Shown: positions 1 to 8,254 of the stretch, piece by piece | How the letters are laid out: each line of letters starts with the position of its first letter | How positions within the stretch are numbered: the first letter of the stretch is position 1 | Assembly: GCA_002842985.1 (NCBI GenBank) | Contig: PHEQ01000021.1 | Span: forward strand, 1-50,640 | Reading direction: 5' to 3' | Origin: Alphaproteobacteria bacterium HGW-Alphaproteobacteria-1 | GTDB taxonomy: Bacteria > Pseudomonadota > Alphaproteobacteria > Rhodobacterales > Rhodobacteraceae | DNA length: 50,640 nucleotides | Position numbers and translations under genes: made by a program | Notes under the pieces: model-generated | What the model saw: only the letters and a program-made list of their open reading frames with translations | Told to the model about the DNA's origin: nothing | The model's database searches: none

Positions 1-53
1 GGGGCCTCTCCGGTCAGGCTACGCCCTCCCTCCGAGACCCCACCCCCGCGTTC

Positions 54-878
54 TCATCCTGATTGACGCTGGATTCTCACCTTGTTTGTCGCGCGGCAGG
101 GGCGTTCGACACGGATAAAATGATCGTCGGCAGGACTGAGGGCGAGCCCGCCACCCCAGACGAGGCAACCGCCCTCGGCTTCGACCACCCGGCGCAGCGC
201 GGCGGCGTCAAGCGCGACGGGCGCCATCACCTCCATGGTGTCGGCGGTTCCGGCAGGCGATGTGATCGCACGGCTCGACGTCTTGGGGATCAGATGCCCC
301 GCCGCCGCGACGATCGCGACGACGATGGGTGTCGTCCGGTTGCCCGGCAATCCGCCGACGCAATGCTTATCGAGGACAGTGTGCTGCCCCCAGTCGAGCG
401 TCTGCCCTGCTTCCTTCATGGCGCGGGTCAGCGCCACGGTTTCGGCCTCGTTCAGCCTGTCGCCGGCGCAGGCGGTCACGAAGGCGGCAAGGTCGAGATC
501 CGATAACCGGCTGTCGAGCGTGTCGCGCACGATCGTCGCGAACCCGGCCCGGTCCAGCCGCTCGCCATAGGCTTTCGCCCGGATCATAGACGCCGAAGCG
601 GGCGGTTCAGGGTGCGAGAAAGCGGCTTCGTCTCCAATCTCAGCGCCAAGCGCGGCCCAGGCGGAAACGGACAATGCCGCCTGGTCCACGGCAAGCCATG
701 CTCCGCGGCGGACGACATTCAGGGTCGCGATGATCCAGCGGTCCTTCAGGTCGATTCGTATGCGTGTCTGGGCAGCAAACCCCTCGGAACGGCAGACGTG
801 ACAGTCTTCATGCATGTAGACGACCGGCTGCCGGTAGGTGTCGATGCGGGAAGAGACCAGGGCAAGCGTTTCGGTCAT
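54..878 (-). pseudogene. Truncated thymidine/AMP phosphorylase-like protein
   Basis: The 274-residue product resembles the N-terminal and central parts of the thymidine/AMP phosphorylase family (nucleoside or nucleotide + phosphate to base + sugar phosphate). The phosphate-binding loop is seen as KHCVGGLPGNRTTP (about residues 170-183), closer to AMP phosphorylase than to classical DeoA. Family members are about 430-510 residues. Here the family-like sequence stops at VERP (bases about 99-110), followed by roughly 15 unrelated residues and a stop, so the C-terminal half is missing. Its ATG overlaps the stop of the MBL nuclease gene (ATGA), so it is the last gene of that operon. Either a rearrangement at about base 98 or a sequence break at the window edge explains the loss. 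The family call is good; the inactive status is inferred. Confidence 0.7.
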
Positions 879-2257
879 CGCGGCCTGTCCAGGTAGACGG
901 ATTCGAGATGTTCGGGCACGCGCACGGATCGCCCTAGCTCGTGTTCGACGCGGAATCGCAGGGTGTCGGCGGTGACAGGTTCCCCATGGGTGAGATAGGT
1001 CATCTCGGGGGCGGGACCGGCGGACATCCAGCGCAGGATCTCATCGGCATCGGCATGTCCGGAAAAGGACTGGAGCTGAACCACTTCGGCCTCGATCGGG
1101 AACTCCCGTCCGAACATGCGCAATGTCCGCGCGCCCCCGGCCAGCGCCGCGCCACGCGTGCCGCCGGCCTGGAAACCGGAGAGCAAGATCGCGTTCCGCC
1201 GATCGCCGCCGAAGCTGGCCAGATGGTGCAGGATACGCCCGCCGGTCAGCATTCCGCTGGCGGAGACGATGATCATCGGGCCCTGGCGCGTGTTCAGCTC
1301 CTTGGATTGCTCGACCGTGTTTACCCTCTTGGCGATCTCGAACATCGCAATGCAGTCTTCGCGGCTGACGTGGTGCTCGGCGTGATGACGGTGATAGATC
1401 TCGGTCGCATTCACCGCCATCGGGCTGTTGAGGAACACCGGGACATAGGGAATATCGCCGCGCTCCATCAATCGCGCAATGTGCAGCATCAGCCCCTGCG
1501 CCCGTCCGACGGCAAAGGACGGGATCAGCACCGTGCCGCCGCGGGCAAAGGTGCGTTTGAGGATCGGGGCCAGTTCGGCTTCTGGGTCCACGTCGGGATG
1601 GGACCGGTTGCCATAGGTGGACTCGCAGACCAGAACATCTGCTCCGCCGAATGGCTGGGGCGGTCGCATCAGCGGATCGGGATCATGGCCCAGATCGCCG
1701 CTGAAATGGACAACCCTGCCGCCGACCTCAAGCCGGATCTGCGCCGCCCCGAGCAGATGCCCCGCCGGAATGAAACGGGCCGCGATGCCGTCGCCTAAAT
1801 CTATTCGCCGGTCGAACGGTTGAAGATCAAAGCGGTCCAGCGCGGCCTTTGCATCCTTGAGCGTATAGAGCGGTTTTGGCTTCTTGTGTTTGGAATATCC
1901 CCTCCGCGCGGCAAAGCGCGCCTCTTCTTCCTGGATATGGCCGCTGTCGGGCAGAATAAGCCCGCACAGATCTGCCGTTGCTTCTGTGCAAAGAACCCGC
2001 CCGCGAAACCCCGCCCGGATCAGTGTCGGCAGATATCCCGAATGGTCCAGATGAGCATGGGTGAGCAGCACAGTGTCGATGGTGTTGACACGCACAGGGA
2101 AAGGTTTGCGATTGCGCGCCCGCAACTGCTTGAAGCCCTGGAACAGCCCGCAATCGACCAGAATGCGCCGCCCCAGGGCCTCGACCAGATAGCGCGATCC
2201 CGTCACCGTCCCGGCGGCGCCAAGAAAGCGCAGTTTCGGACGTGCGGTCGGGATCAT
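875..2257 (-). CDS. MBL-fold beta-CASP RNA-processing type metallohydrolase
   Basis: A 460-residue metallo-beta-lactamase fold protein of the YSH1/CPSF-like group (COG1236 type). The zinc signature THAHLDH lies at residues 66-72, and a C-terminal FSGHADADEI supplies a late metal ligand; the middle region fits a beta-CASP domain. Family members are RNA endo/exonucleases, but the substrate here is unknown. I chose the ATG at 2257 because it overlaps the upstream stop as ATGA and gives MIPTARPKLRFLG, where homology starts; the frame stays open 63 bases further upstream but that part is inside the preceding gene. It also overlaps the following phosphorylase-like gene by ATGA, so translation of the three genes is probably coupled. 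Confidence 0.88.
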   Translation of the reverse strand: MIPTARPKLRFLGAAGTVTGSRYLVEALGRRILVDCGLFQGFKQLRARNRKPFPVRVNTIDTVLLTHAHLDHSGYLPTLIRAGFRGRVLCTEATADLCGLILPDSGHIQEEEARFAARRGYSKHKKPKPLYTLKDAKAALDRFDLQPFDRRIDLGDGIAARFIPAGHLLGAAQIRLEVGGRVVHFSGDLGHDPDPLMRPPQPFGGADVLVCESTYGNRSHPDVDPEAELAPILKRTFARGGTVLIPSFAVGRAQGLMLHIARLMERGDIPYVPVFLNSPMAVNATEIYHRHHAEHHVSREDCIAMFEIAKRVNTVEQSKELNTRQGPMIIVSASGMLTGGRILHHLASFGGDRRNAILLSGFQAGGTRGAALAGGARTLRMFGREFPIEAEVVQLQSFSGHADADEILRWMSAGPAPEMTYLTHGEPVTADTLRFRVEHELGRSVRVPEHLESVYLDRPR

Positions 2258-2619
2258 GTCGCTGTTCCCCTTGCCGCGATGGCGTTGTAAAGGCCGCCGA
2301 AGATCAGCGCGGCGTACCAACCGTAGAGAAAGCTCTCGACCAGCCCGATGATGAAGCCCACCGGGGTCAGCCAGACGAAACCGGGCAGCAGACCGGACCA
2401 GGTTTCATACATTGCATAGGCGGGAAAGATCAGATCGAATGCGATGCACACAAGGTAGGTCAGCGCCAGGAACAGGCTCAGCGCCCAACCAAGCGGCACA
2501 ACCGGCAGACGCACGCGCCCTGCCCCGGCAGGCCCGCCCATGACGCAGGCCCCGCACGTCATGCGCAGGGCCAGGAAAAGGATCACCGCGACTGCGGTGA
2601 AATAGAAAATGGGCATCAT
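2254..2619 (-). CDS. Small multi-pass membrane protein (DUF5676/holin-like)
   Basis: A 121-residue hydrophobic protein with probable membrane segments near residues 2-18, 45-66 and 82-110 and a short Cys-containing loop (TCGACVMGG, residues 21-29). The C-terminal pattern GFIIGLVESFLYGWYAALIF resembles the small membrane proteins labelled DUF5676 or bacteriophage holin in proteobacterial genomes; there is no phage context. It sits between the Cys-rich peptide gene and the MBL nuclease gene and shares ATGA with the latter. Function unknown; the two Cys residues and the promoter context suggest a metal- or redox-linked membrane role, which is inference. Confidence 0.7.
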   Translation of the reverse strand: MMPIFYFTAVAVILFLALRMTCGACVMGGPAGAGRVRLPVVPLGWALSLFLALTYLVCIAFDLIFPAYAMYETWSGLLPGFVWLTPVGFIIGLVESFLYGWYAALIFGGLYNAIAARGTAT

Positions 2620-2739
2620 GGCTTTCTCCCTTCTTGTCGTGGATTCGGACGGAGCGCGAACACATCCGCTGGACGGCGCCGGTTCAGGATGGGCGCACCA
2701 AGCGCCAGACGCCCATCCTGCGGTGGCTTTGCCTCGGCC

Positions 2740-2901
2740 CTAGCCGCAGCAGCAGCCGGATTTGGCCGGTTTTGCCTTTGCGGGTTCCGCGACCTGCGGT
2801 TCGACATTTGCTTTCGGCTGCGCATCGGTCTTGCCACCGCAACATCCGCCCTGTTTTTGCTGTGCTGTGTCTTGCGTCTGAGAAGTTGATCGGTCGTCCA
2901 T
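2740..2901 (-). CDS. 53-residue Cys-rich peptide (CCGG...CCCG)
   Basis: A short gene found by reading the minus strand: 53 codons with a strong ribosome site (AAGGAGG, 7 bases before ATG). The peptide is hydrophilic, rich in Gln, Lys, Ala and Pro, with two cysteine clusters, GGCCGGK near residues 18-24 and SGCCCG at the extreme C-terminus. There is no signal peptide or membrane segment, so it is probably cytoplasmic and could bind a soft metal through five cysteines. It is the first gene after the ECF-type promoter at 2933-2959 and leads the operon with the small membrane protein, MBL nuclease and phosphorylase-like genes. No family is recognised with certainty. The cysteine-tailed layout and promoter suggest a metal buffer or chaperone (inference). 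Confidence 0.72.
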   Translation of the reverse strand: MDDRSTSQTQDTAQQKQGGCCGGKTDAQPKANVEPQVAEPAKAKPAKSGCCCG

Positions 2902-2932
2902 CTGGACCTCCTTTTGTTTGGTTTCGTTCTAT

Positions 2933-2959
2933 AGACGCGCCCCGACCGGAAGCATTACA
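2933..2959 (-). promoter_or_regulatory. ECF-type promoter TGTAAT-N16-CGTCT
   Basis: On the minus strand TGTAAT (2959-2954), exactly 16 bases, then CGTCT (2937-2933). The expected start point near 2925 leaves a leader of about 24 bases carrying the AAGGAGG ribosome site of the Cys-rich peptide gene. The same bipartite motif with identical spacing occurs before five other transcription units in this window. Assigned by eye; there are no expression data. Confidence 0.65.
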
Positions 2960-3085
2960 GAAGTTGGCAACCTGTCGGTCTTCGTTAGTACAGGAGCAAG
3001 TGTATCGCTCTGCCGTAGGAAGGCGTCGATATTGCAGACAGAGTTACTGCATCCCGGCAGGCTGTCGGCTGACCGGTGCTATAGG

Positions 3086-3553
3086 TTACAGCAGCCGCCG
3101 CGCGGCCCATCCGATCACCTCGAAACCTCGCGCGCGCCAGCTGCGGGAATGCCAAGCCCGAAGAGGGACTTCGCGGGCATCCGAAAGATCTTGCAGATAT
3201 TGCGCCTGCAACTGCCCTGCCAGGACGCGGTCATGTGCGACCAGAACCAGCTCCTGATTGACGAACAGGCTTCGGTAGTCGAGGTTAGCTGACCCGATGA
3301 TCGACCAGCCTGTATCGACGACCGACGTCTTGGCATGCAATGGACGGGGCAGATACTCGTAGACCCTCACGCCCGCCGAGAGAAGCTGCGCATATGCCGC
3401 CCGCGTCGCCCAGCCAGCGACCATAGGATCGCTCGTGCGAGGCACCAGCAGACGGACGTCCACGCGGCGACGCGCGGCATCCTGAAGCGCCCGGTCGACC
3501 ACGGTGCCCGGACCGAAATAGGGCGACGTCAGATAAACGCAGGTCTGTGCCAT
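3086..3553 (-). pseudogene. Cardiolipin synthase/PLD C-terminal fragment
   Basis: The 155 residues match only the second phospholipase D domain of a cardiolipin-synthase-type protein: TSPYF, then HAKTSVVD (HKD motif, H73, K75, D80) and GSANLDYRS. Full-length enzymes have two HKD domains in about 400-500 residues; the first is absent. The reading frame stays open upstream of the ATG at 3553 into the end of the CBS gene, but that stretch carries no PLD-like sequence and no convincing start. A deletion has probably fused the tail of a cls gene to the CBS locus. A lone HKD domain could dimerise to form an active site, so activity is not excluded, but decay is more likely. Confidence 0.72.
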
Positions 3554-3711
3554 CCCGATCAGTCCCGCGTGCAGACAGGCAAGCCTCTTTTGACACTTGC
3601 GCGAATAGCTCGGTACCAGCAGTCCTTCGATTGCGTCGGCCTCTTCGGGAATGGCGTTTGATGGAAGCGGGCGGGCGTCCTGCCAGGCCGGGTTTATCTG
3701 CGCAATGTGAG

Positions 3712-4407
3712 TCAGATCCCGTAAGCCCAGGCCGGCAGTCGTCCCATATGGACCTCAACCATCCTGACACCGGGCACGTTTTCGACGGCAACCCGGATCG
3801 CATTCTCCTCGAAATCGCTGTCGGCGACACCCCAGACGGCGACATTCCCCTTGTCCACCGTGTAGTTGATGAGGTTGACCGCTGCACCGGGCACTTCTTT
3901 CAGAGCCTCTTCAATCTTCGCACGCAGCACGCGGTCGTCCTCCGACGGCTCCGGCAGCGCCCCATCCTGAAGCGCCGACAAGGCGTGGAGCAGGTTCGCA
4001 CGGCTGACGATGCCGACCACTTTGTCGGATCTCACCACCGGCACGCGCTTGATCCGGTGCTTTTCCAGAAGACGCGCGATTTCCGCGACATTCGTATCCT
4101 CTTCTACCGAAACCACATCCCTTGTCATCACGTCTTCGACCCGGTGGCTTTTGAGCTTCACGAAATCCTGTGCGGATTCGCTTGCCCCGCCAAGCACCTC
4201 GAGCCACCATGACCGGCGTGGTCCGTCTGTTTCGCGGACACGCCGCATGAGGTCGCCTTCGCTGACAAGTCCCTTGAGGTCGCCCTCGGCGTCAACGACG
4301 GGCAGCGCGCTGATATTGTGGTCGAGCATCAAGCGTACCGCGTCCTCGATTTGTCCCTCCAGCGGGACCGAGATCACCGATGTTGTCATGATATCCTTGG
4401 CGAGCAT
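3712..4407 (-). CDS. CBS-pair protein with C-terminal BON domain
   Basis: 231 residues: two CBS motifs (about residues 1-60 and 85-145; DIMTT and DVMTRDVVSV repeat starts) forming an adenosyl-nucleotide-sensing Bateman module, then a BON-type domain (about 160-231, with GAAVNLINYTVDKGNVAVWG). CBS-BON proteins are cytoplasmic and are usually treated as energy-state sensors of unknown target. A clear ribosome site (AAGGAG) precedes the ATG. It lies 39 bases after the Rieske gene and is the last intact gene of the operon starting at 8162. The fold is certain; the partner is unknown. Confidence 0.88.
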   Translation of the reverse strand: MLAKDIMTTSVISVPLEGQIEDAVRLMLDHNISALPVVDAEGDLKGLVSEGDLMRRVRETDGPRRSWWLEVLGGASESAQDFVKLKSHRVEDVMTRDVVSVEEDTNVAEIARLLEKHRIKRVPVVRSDKVVGIVSRANLLHALSALQDGALPEPSEDDRVLRAKIEEALKEVPGAAVNLINYTVDKGNVAVWGVADSDFEENAIRVAVENVPGVRMVEVHMGRLPAWAYGI

Positions 4408-4446
4408 GTCATAGTCTCCTTCTTGAGTTTTGGCTTGTTCAGCACG

Positions 4447-5049
4447 TCAGGTGCCGATAACGAGTTGCAGGTCGTCGCCCAAATCGTAAGGTGGGATGTC
4501 GAGGTTGCGTGGGGCCGGCCCCTTCCGGATCCGGCCCGAGGTGTCGTAATGCGATCCGTGGCACGGGCAGAACCAACCGCCGAATTCGCCGACCGCCGAC
4601 CCATCCTGGCCCAAGGGGATACAGCCGAGATGGGTACAGACACCGATAACGACCAGCCATTCGCCATCCTCGCCCGCCGCGCGGTTCTCATCCAGCGCTG
4701 GCTCCTCGCCACTTGTGTTCGGATTCTCGCCCGCTTCGTCAACAGGATCGGGAAGCTGGTCGAGATCGACGGCCCGTGCAGCCTGGATCGCTGCCTCAGA
4801 CCTGCGCCAGACAAAGACCGGGTGGCCCTGCCACTTCACGGTAATACGTTGGCCCGGTTCGACGCCGGAAAGATCAACCTTGACCGTGCCGGACGCGGTC
4901 ACGTCGGCCGAGGGGTTCATCGAATTGATCAACGGCCAGACCGCCGCGCCTGCGGCAATCGCGCCGGTTGAGGCCGTTGCATAATAAAGGAAATCGCGGC
5001 GCTCTGTTGCGGGCAATTGATTGGTTTCGTCAATGGTCTGGCGCATCAT
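4447..5049 (-). CDS. Rieske iron-sulfur protein, cytochrome bc1-type, orphan
   Basis: 200 residues resembling the bc1 Rieske subunit: a Tat-type N-terminus ([19 protein letters not shown]) that also serves as the membrane anchor, then the two cluster-binding boxes CTHLGCIP and CPCHGSHYD, supplying two Cys and two His to a [2Fe-2S] cluster. Cytochrome b and c1 genes do not follow, unlike a normal pet/fbc operon. An acidic, proline-containing insert of about 20 residues sits just before the first box (around residues 105-130). The first ATG overlaps the stop of the FabI-like gene; a second ATG at 5046 sits at better distance from the GGAGG. It may replace the housekeeping Rieske subunit under stress (inference). 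Confidence 0.87.
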   Translation of the reverse strand: MMRQTIDETNQLPATERRDFLYYATASTGAIAAGAAVWPLINSMNPSADVTASGTVKVDLSGVEPGQRITVKWQGHPVFVWRRSEAAIQAARAVDLDQLPDPVDEAGENPNTSGEEPALDENRAAGEDGEWLVVIGVCTHLGCIPLGQDGSAVGEFGGWFCPCHGSHYDTSGRIRKGPAPRNLDIPPYDLGDDLQLVIGT

Positions 5050-5888
5050 GATTCCTCCGATTTGACGTTCATTTTGGCTGCGGCGACAGGGCTTTCGACG
5101 TGAACACCCGCATCGACATGCAGCACCTCGCCCGTGATGCCGCCGGTATAGTCGCTGGCGAACAGCAGGGCGGCGCGGCCCACCTCGTCGGCCGTGACGT
5201 TGCGCCGCAATGGGGCAACTCGCGCGGTCGCGTCCAGAAGACCCGCAAAGCCGGTCAACCCGGACGCCGCGCGGGTCATCACGGGTCCCGCCGAAATGGC
5301 GTTGACGCGGATGTTCGACGGCCCGAGTTCGTGAGCCAGATAGCGCACGGTGGCCTCAAGCGCCGCCTTGACCGGCCCCATCACGTTGTAATTCTCCACC
5401 ACACGTTCGCCACCCAGATAGCTCAGAGTGATCAGGCTGCCGCCGCTTTTCATCAGGGGCTCGGCAAGATGCGCCATGCGGATCAGCGAATGGACGGACA
5501 CATGCATCGCTTGGGAAAACCCTGCAGCCGAACAGTCAGTCAGGCGGCCATGAAGGTCGCCGGGCGGCACGCTGCCCACGGCATGAAGGATGAAATCCAA
5601 TTTTCCCCAGCGGTCCGTGATGGCGTCGAAGACAGCGTCGAGTTCGTGCGGCGCATTCACGTCACAGGGCAGCAGGATCGGCGCTTCGAGACGTGCAGCT
5701 AATGGCACCACATGAGGTTTGGTGCGCTCATCGACATAGGTGATGGCGAGCTCGGCACCCGCTTGACGGAAATGCAGGGCAGCAGGCCACGCCAGACTGC
5801 GATCATTGGCGATGCCGACAACCAGACCCTTCCGGCCGGACAGATCAAGCAGTTCCGCAGGATCGCAGCATGCGTCGAATTCAGGCAT
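5046..5888 (-). CDS. FabI-like enoyl-ACP reductase (SDR fold)
   Basis: 280 residues. The FabI-type nucleotide loop is [15 protein letters not shown], and the active-site region [21 protein letters not shown] carries the Tyr and Lys typical of enoyl-ACP reductases. The expected reaction is NAD(P)H reduction of an enoyl-thioester in fatty acid synthesis. Start ATG at 5888 overlaps the end of the 59-residue gene; the longer open frame upstream covers that gene and is not protein-like. The N-terminus has about 15 extra residues before the usual LLDLSGRKG. Divergence from housekeeping FabI and linkage to DUF3141 suggest an acyl-CoA or polyester-related role rather than bulk lipid synthesis; this is inference from context. 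Confidence 0.85.
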   Translation of the reverse strand: MPEFDACCDPAELLDLSGRKGLVVGIANDRSLAWPAALHFRQAGAELAITYVDERTKPHVVPLAARLEAPILLPCDVNAPHELDAVFDAITDRWGKLDFILHAVGSVPPGDLHGRLTDCSAAGFSQAMHVSVHSLIRMAHLAEPLMKSGGSLITLSYLGGERVVENYNVMGPVKAALEATVRYLAHELGPSNIRVNAISAGPVMTRAASGLTGFAGLLDATARVAPLRRNVTADEVGRAALLFASDYTGGITGEVLHVDAGVHVESPVAAAKMNVKSEES

Positions 5889-6060
5889 CCTCCGACACTG
5901 CCTCGGTATCGGCGGAAGCTTCGGACTTCTTGTCGTGCGCACCATGACGCTTGGCCGACTTGCCATGTTTGTGTCCGCCATGTCCGTGCCCGAAAAGGTG
6001 CATTGCGGCCATTCCGCCGAAGACGAGAACCAAAACCCAGTTTTCAAAAAGCCATTCCAT
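5881..6060 (-). CDS. 59-residue His-rich single-pass membrane peptide (DUF2933-like)
   Basis: A short gene nested between two larger ones: its ATG lies inside the end of the DUF3141 gene (17-base overlap) and its stop lies inside the start of the FabI-like gene. The peptide begins MEWLFENWVLVLVFGG, one membrane helix to about residue 22, then a His/Gly/Lys stretch HGHGGHKHGK and an acidic tail. It resembles DUF2933-type small proteins found with copper genes. Overlap on both sides suggests coupled translation. Metal binding by the His cluster is inferred from composition only. Confidence 0.7.
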   Translation of the reverse strand: MEWLFENWVLVLVFGGMAAMHLFGHGHGGHKHGKSAKRHGAHDKKSEASADTEAVSEDA

Positions 6061-7837
6061 AATTGTTCATTCCTTTTTTTGATGAGGCCGACGGTTTTTC
6101 CGCCTGTGTGGTTGCTGCGGCGAACGGGAAATTGCCGAACATCGCGCCAAAGACATGGGTGATCCAGGCATCGCGTCCCTTGCGCCATGCGCCTATACCC
6201 TCGCCGGTGCGCGCCGACAGCGCACGCTCGGCCACGATCGCGGGGTGGTCGTCCGGCAATGGTGAGCGCGTCTCGCGCAGCGTTTCGGCGGTGGACTTGA
6301 TCAGGGCCATCCACGGGTTCACCTGTTCGGAGAACATCGTTCTGGTCCAGCGCATGGGGTGCAGCGCACGGAGCGCCTCAGCGCTGGCCGGGGTCGTCGC
6401 GGCGCGGATCCAAGGACTGACGAAAATCGAATAGACCGCCTCGTTGATCCGCGATATCTGCGCCACTTGTTTCAAGGCCGCATCGTCCGATGCAATGCCC
6501 AGATCATCGACCTCGCGCGGTTCGAATCGCACCTCAAAATCGCCGGTCTCGCAGTCCGGGTCACCCGACGGGTTGTCGATCACCATCTCGTAGAGACCCG
6601 GGGAAAGGGCCTCGACATCGTCCAGGCTTTCCAGAATCGCACGATGCTGGAGCCGCGCGACGGAGCCGGAGACGAAGATGCCCAGATGCCCGACACGCGG
6701 ATGCGTCATATAGACGATGCGCTGCCCGGCTGCCTTGAGCGCATCGGTATCGGGATAAAGCTTGCCAATCCACCCCATTGCCTGTTCGGGCGGCGTGATG
6801 TTGTCACCGTCCGAGGCGAAGATGATCAGCGGATTGCTGATGCGCTTAAGATCGACGGTGCAATGCGCATCCAGCTGCATCTCGCCCTGTTCCAGCCGGT
6901 TGCCGATGAACAGGTTCTGCGTGATGCCGAGGATTTCCTCGCGGCTGAGCGTGTAGTAGCCATTCCACCAGCGTTCGAATTCGACGAACCGCTCACGCTC
7001 TGTGTCGGCATGGGCAAAGAGGGTCGCGTACTTATCCCAGATCGCCTTTTCCGGTTGCAGGGTCTCAAAATTCTGCGCCAGCCAGGCGCCATCGAACCGG
7101 CCATCGCCCAGATCGGATATCATATGCGCGGCCCAGGCCCCTCCCGAGAGCGCGCCCATCATCCGCATCGGGCTGCTTGCCGCCTCGCCCGACCAATAGC
7201 TGAGCGGTGAGCCATTCAGCACAATCGGACCGGTCAGGCCGTCGCAATCCGCCGCCAGCAGCGTGGCCGCCCAACCGGCCTGGCAATTGCCGTAGAGCAC
7301 GGGGGCTGTGTCCGGGTGACGGCGCGCGACCTCCAATACAAAATCGCGCAGTGCATAATGCACGTCCGACAGCGTCTGACCCGGCATGGGCTCGGGATAG
7401 AAGATCACGAAATAGACCGGGTGGCCTTCGTGCATCGCCATGCCGACCTCGCTGTCGCGCTTGAAGCCGCCGATACCGGGCCCGTGCCCGGCGCGCGGAT
7501 CGATCACGATCACCGGCGGCTTGGCCTCGTCCACGCAATCGTCCCAGCAATCGTCGCCGACCCGCGTGATCCTGAGCAGCGCGTAGTTGGCCGACCGCTC
7601 AAAGGTGCGTGCGTCCAGCAGCAGTTCGTAATCGAAATCCAGAAGCGGCGGCATGCCCTGCCGCTCATGCGCGATCATATTGTCGGCGCGTTCACGCAGC
7701 GTGTCGAGAAGCAGCACCCAGCGTTCAAAGGCGTCTTGGACGTAAGGCACGTTACTAGCGGTCGTTGCGTTACCGGAAACGGGTGCAAGAAATTGTTCCG
7801 GGGTCACTGTCGCAAGGCGCAGGCTCTTATTCATCAT
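6044..7837 (-). CDS. DUF3141 alpha/beta-hydrolase-like protein
   Basis: 597 residues of the DUF3141 family. An alpha/beta-hydrolase-like core shows a nucleophile elbow with Cys instead of Ser, YGNCQAGW (C185), an acidic candidate in SDGDNITPP (D343 or D345) and a His in RVGHLGIFVSG (H384), so a Cys-Asp-His triad like that of PHA synthases (PhaC) can be read. Family members known to me are often longer (700-800 residues); the C-terminus here seems shorter but ends in a natural stop. Established function is lacking. In the operon with a FabI-like reductase it may act on hydroxyacyl or acyl thioesters. The overlap with the 111-residue gene upstream (11 bases) supports co-translation. Confidence 0.83.
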   Translation of the reverse strand: MMNKSLRLATVTPEQFLAPVSGNATTASNVPYVQDAFERWVLLLDTLRERADNMIAHERQGMPPLLDFDYELLLDARTFERSANYALLRITRVGDDCWDDCVDEAKPPVIVIDPRAGHGPGIGGFKRDSEVGMAMHEGHPVYFVIFYPEPMPGQTLSDVHYALRDFVLEVARRHPDTAPVLYGNCQAGWAATLLAADCDGLTGPIVLNGSPLSYWSGEAASSPMRMMGALSGGAWAAHMISDLGDGRFDGAWLAQNFETLQPEKAIWDKYATLFAHADTERERFVEFERWWNGYYTLSREEILGITQNLFIGNRLEQGEMQLDAHCTVDLKRISNPLIIFASDGDNITPPEQAMGWIGKLYPDTDALKAAGQRIVYMTHPRVGHLGIFVSGSVARLQHRAILESLDDVEALSPGLYEMVIDNPSGDPDCETGDFEVRFEPREVDDLGIASDDAALKQVAQISRINEAVYSIFVSPWIRAATTPASAEALRALHPMRWTRTMFSEQVNPWMALIKSTAETLRETRSPLPDDHPAIVAERALSARTGEGIGAWRKGRDAWITHVFGAMFGNFPFAAATTQAEKPSASSKKGMNNYGMAF

Positions 7838-8162
7838 CAGCTTCCTCTTGATTGGTAGTGTCTATGGAGGGTCGTCCAGCGAGCATCACACGCACGAAAT
7901 CCTTCGCCACATCCTCGCGCAGACCGGTCAGCAGATAGGACGCATCGCCGGGCTCGATGCCCAACGCGCGCGCCGCGAGTGACGGGGGCTGGTTCATCAT
8001 TTCGACCCGGTTGAACAACGCCCGCGCCATCGGGGCGTCGGCATGCCCGCAGGTCTCGGCACAGGCACAGGTCATTTGCGAGAACAAGATCCGAAGATCA
8101 TCGTCGTCGGATGATGAGTGACGGGTTCCCCCTGATTTCCGATCCATCGTCTTGCGTGGCAT
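7827..8162 (-). CDS. Small Cys-containing hypothetical protein, operon leader
   Basis: 111 residues, soluble, not recognised as a named family. Visible features are an N-terminal Asp/Ser-rich patch, a Cys cluster CACAETCGHAD (C32, C34, C38, H40) and an Ala/Leu helical region ending in an acidic tail. It is the first gene after the ECF-type promoter at 8210-8236 and overlaps the DUF3141 start. AGGAG lies about 12 bases before the ATG, rather far. A CxCx3CxH cluster could hold zinc or copper, making it a possible sensor or partner of the DUF3141 protein (inference). Confidence 0.6.
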   Translation of the reverse strand: MPRKTMDRKSGGTRHSSSDDDDLRILFSQMTCACAETCGHADAPMARALFNRVEMMNQPPSLAARALGIEPGDASYLLTGLREDVAKDFVRVMLAGRPSIDTTNQEEADDE

Positions 8163-8209
8163 GGCTAGGCGACTCCTGTGGTTGAGCCTTCGGGCTTGGT
8201 CACAGAAGA

Positions 8210-8236
8210 AGACGCCGGAAGAAGGAAATCGTTACA
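8210..8236 (-). promoter_or_regulatory. ECF-type promoter TGTAAC-N16-CGTCT
   Basis: Minus strand TGTAAC (8236-8231), 16 bases, CGTCT (8214-8210, followed by TC). The predicted start near 8202 gives a leader of about 40 bases before the 111-residue gene. This would drive the six-gene DUF3141-FabI-Rieske-CBS operon. Same motif and spacing as at 2933, 10070, 10202, 11069 and 21450. Confidence 0.68.
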
Positions 8237-8254
8237 GACCCGCCGACAGGGCGA

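Noticed and set aside
1..60. GC-rich left end as an insertion sequence terminus
   Set aside because: No transposase or matching inverted end is visible; only the loss of gene homology supports it.
3060..3092. TGTAAC with a possible box 16 bases on, minus strand
   Set aside because: The downstream box reads CCGAC, not CGTCT, and it lies at the end of the PLD fragment with no suitable gene start.
5889..6314. Upstream extension of the FabI-like reading frame
   Set aside because: It runs through the 59-residue gene and the DUF3141 gene in another frame and has no family-like sequence; the ATG at 5888 is preferred.
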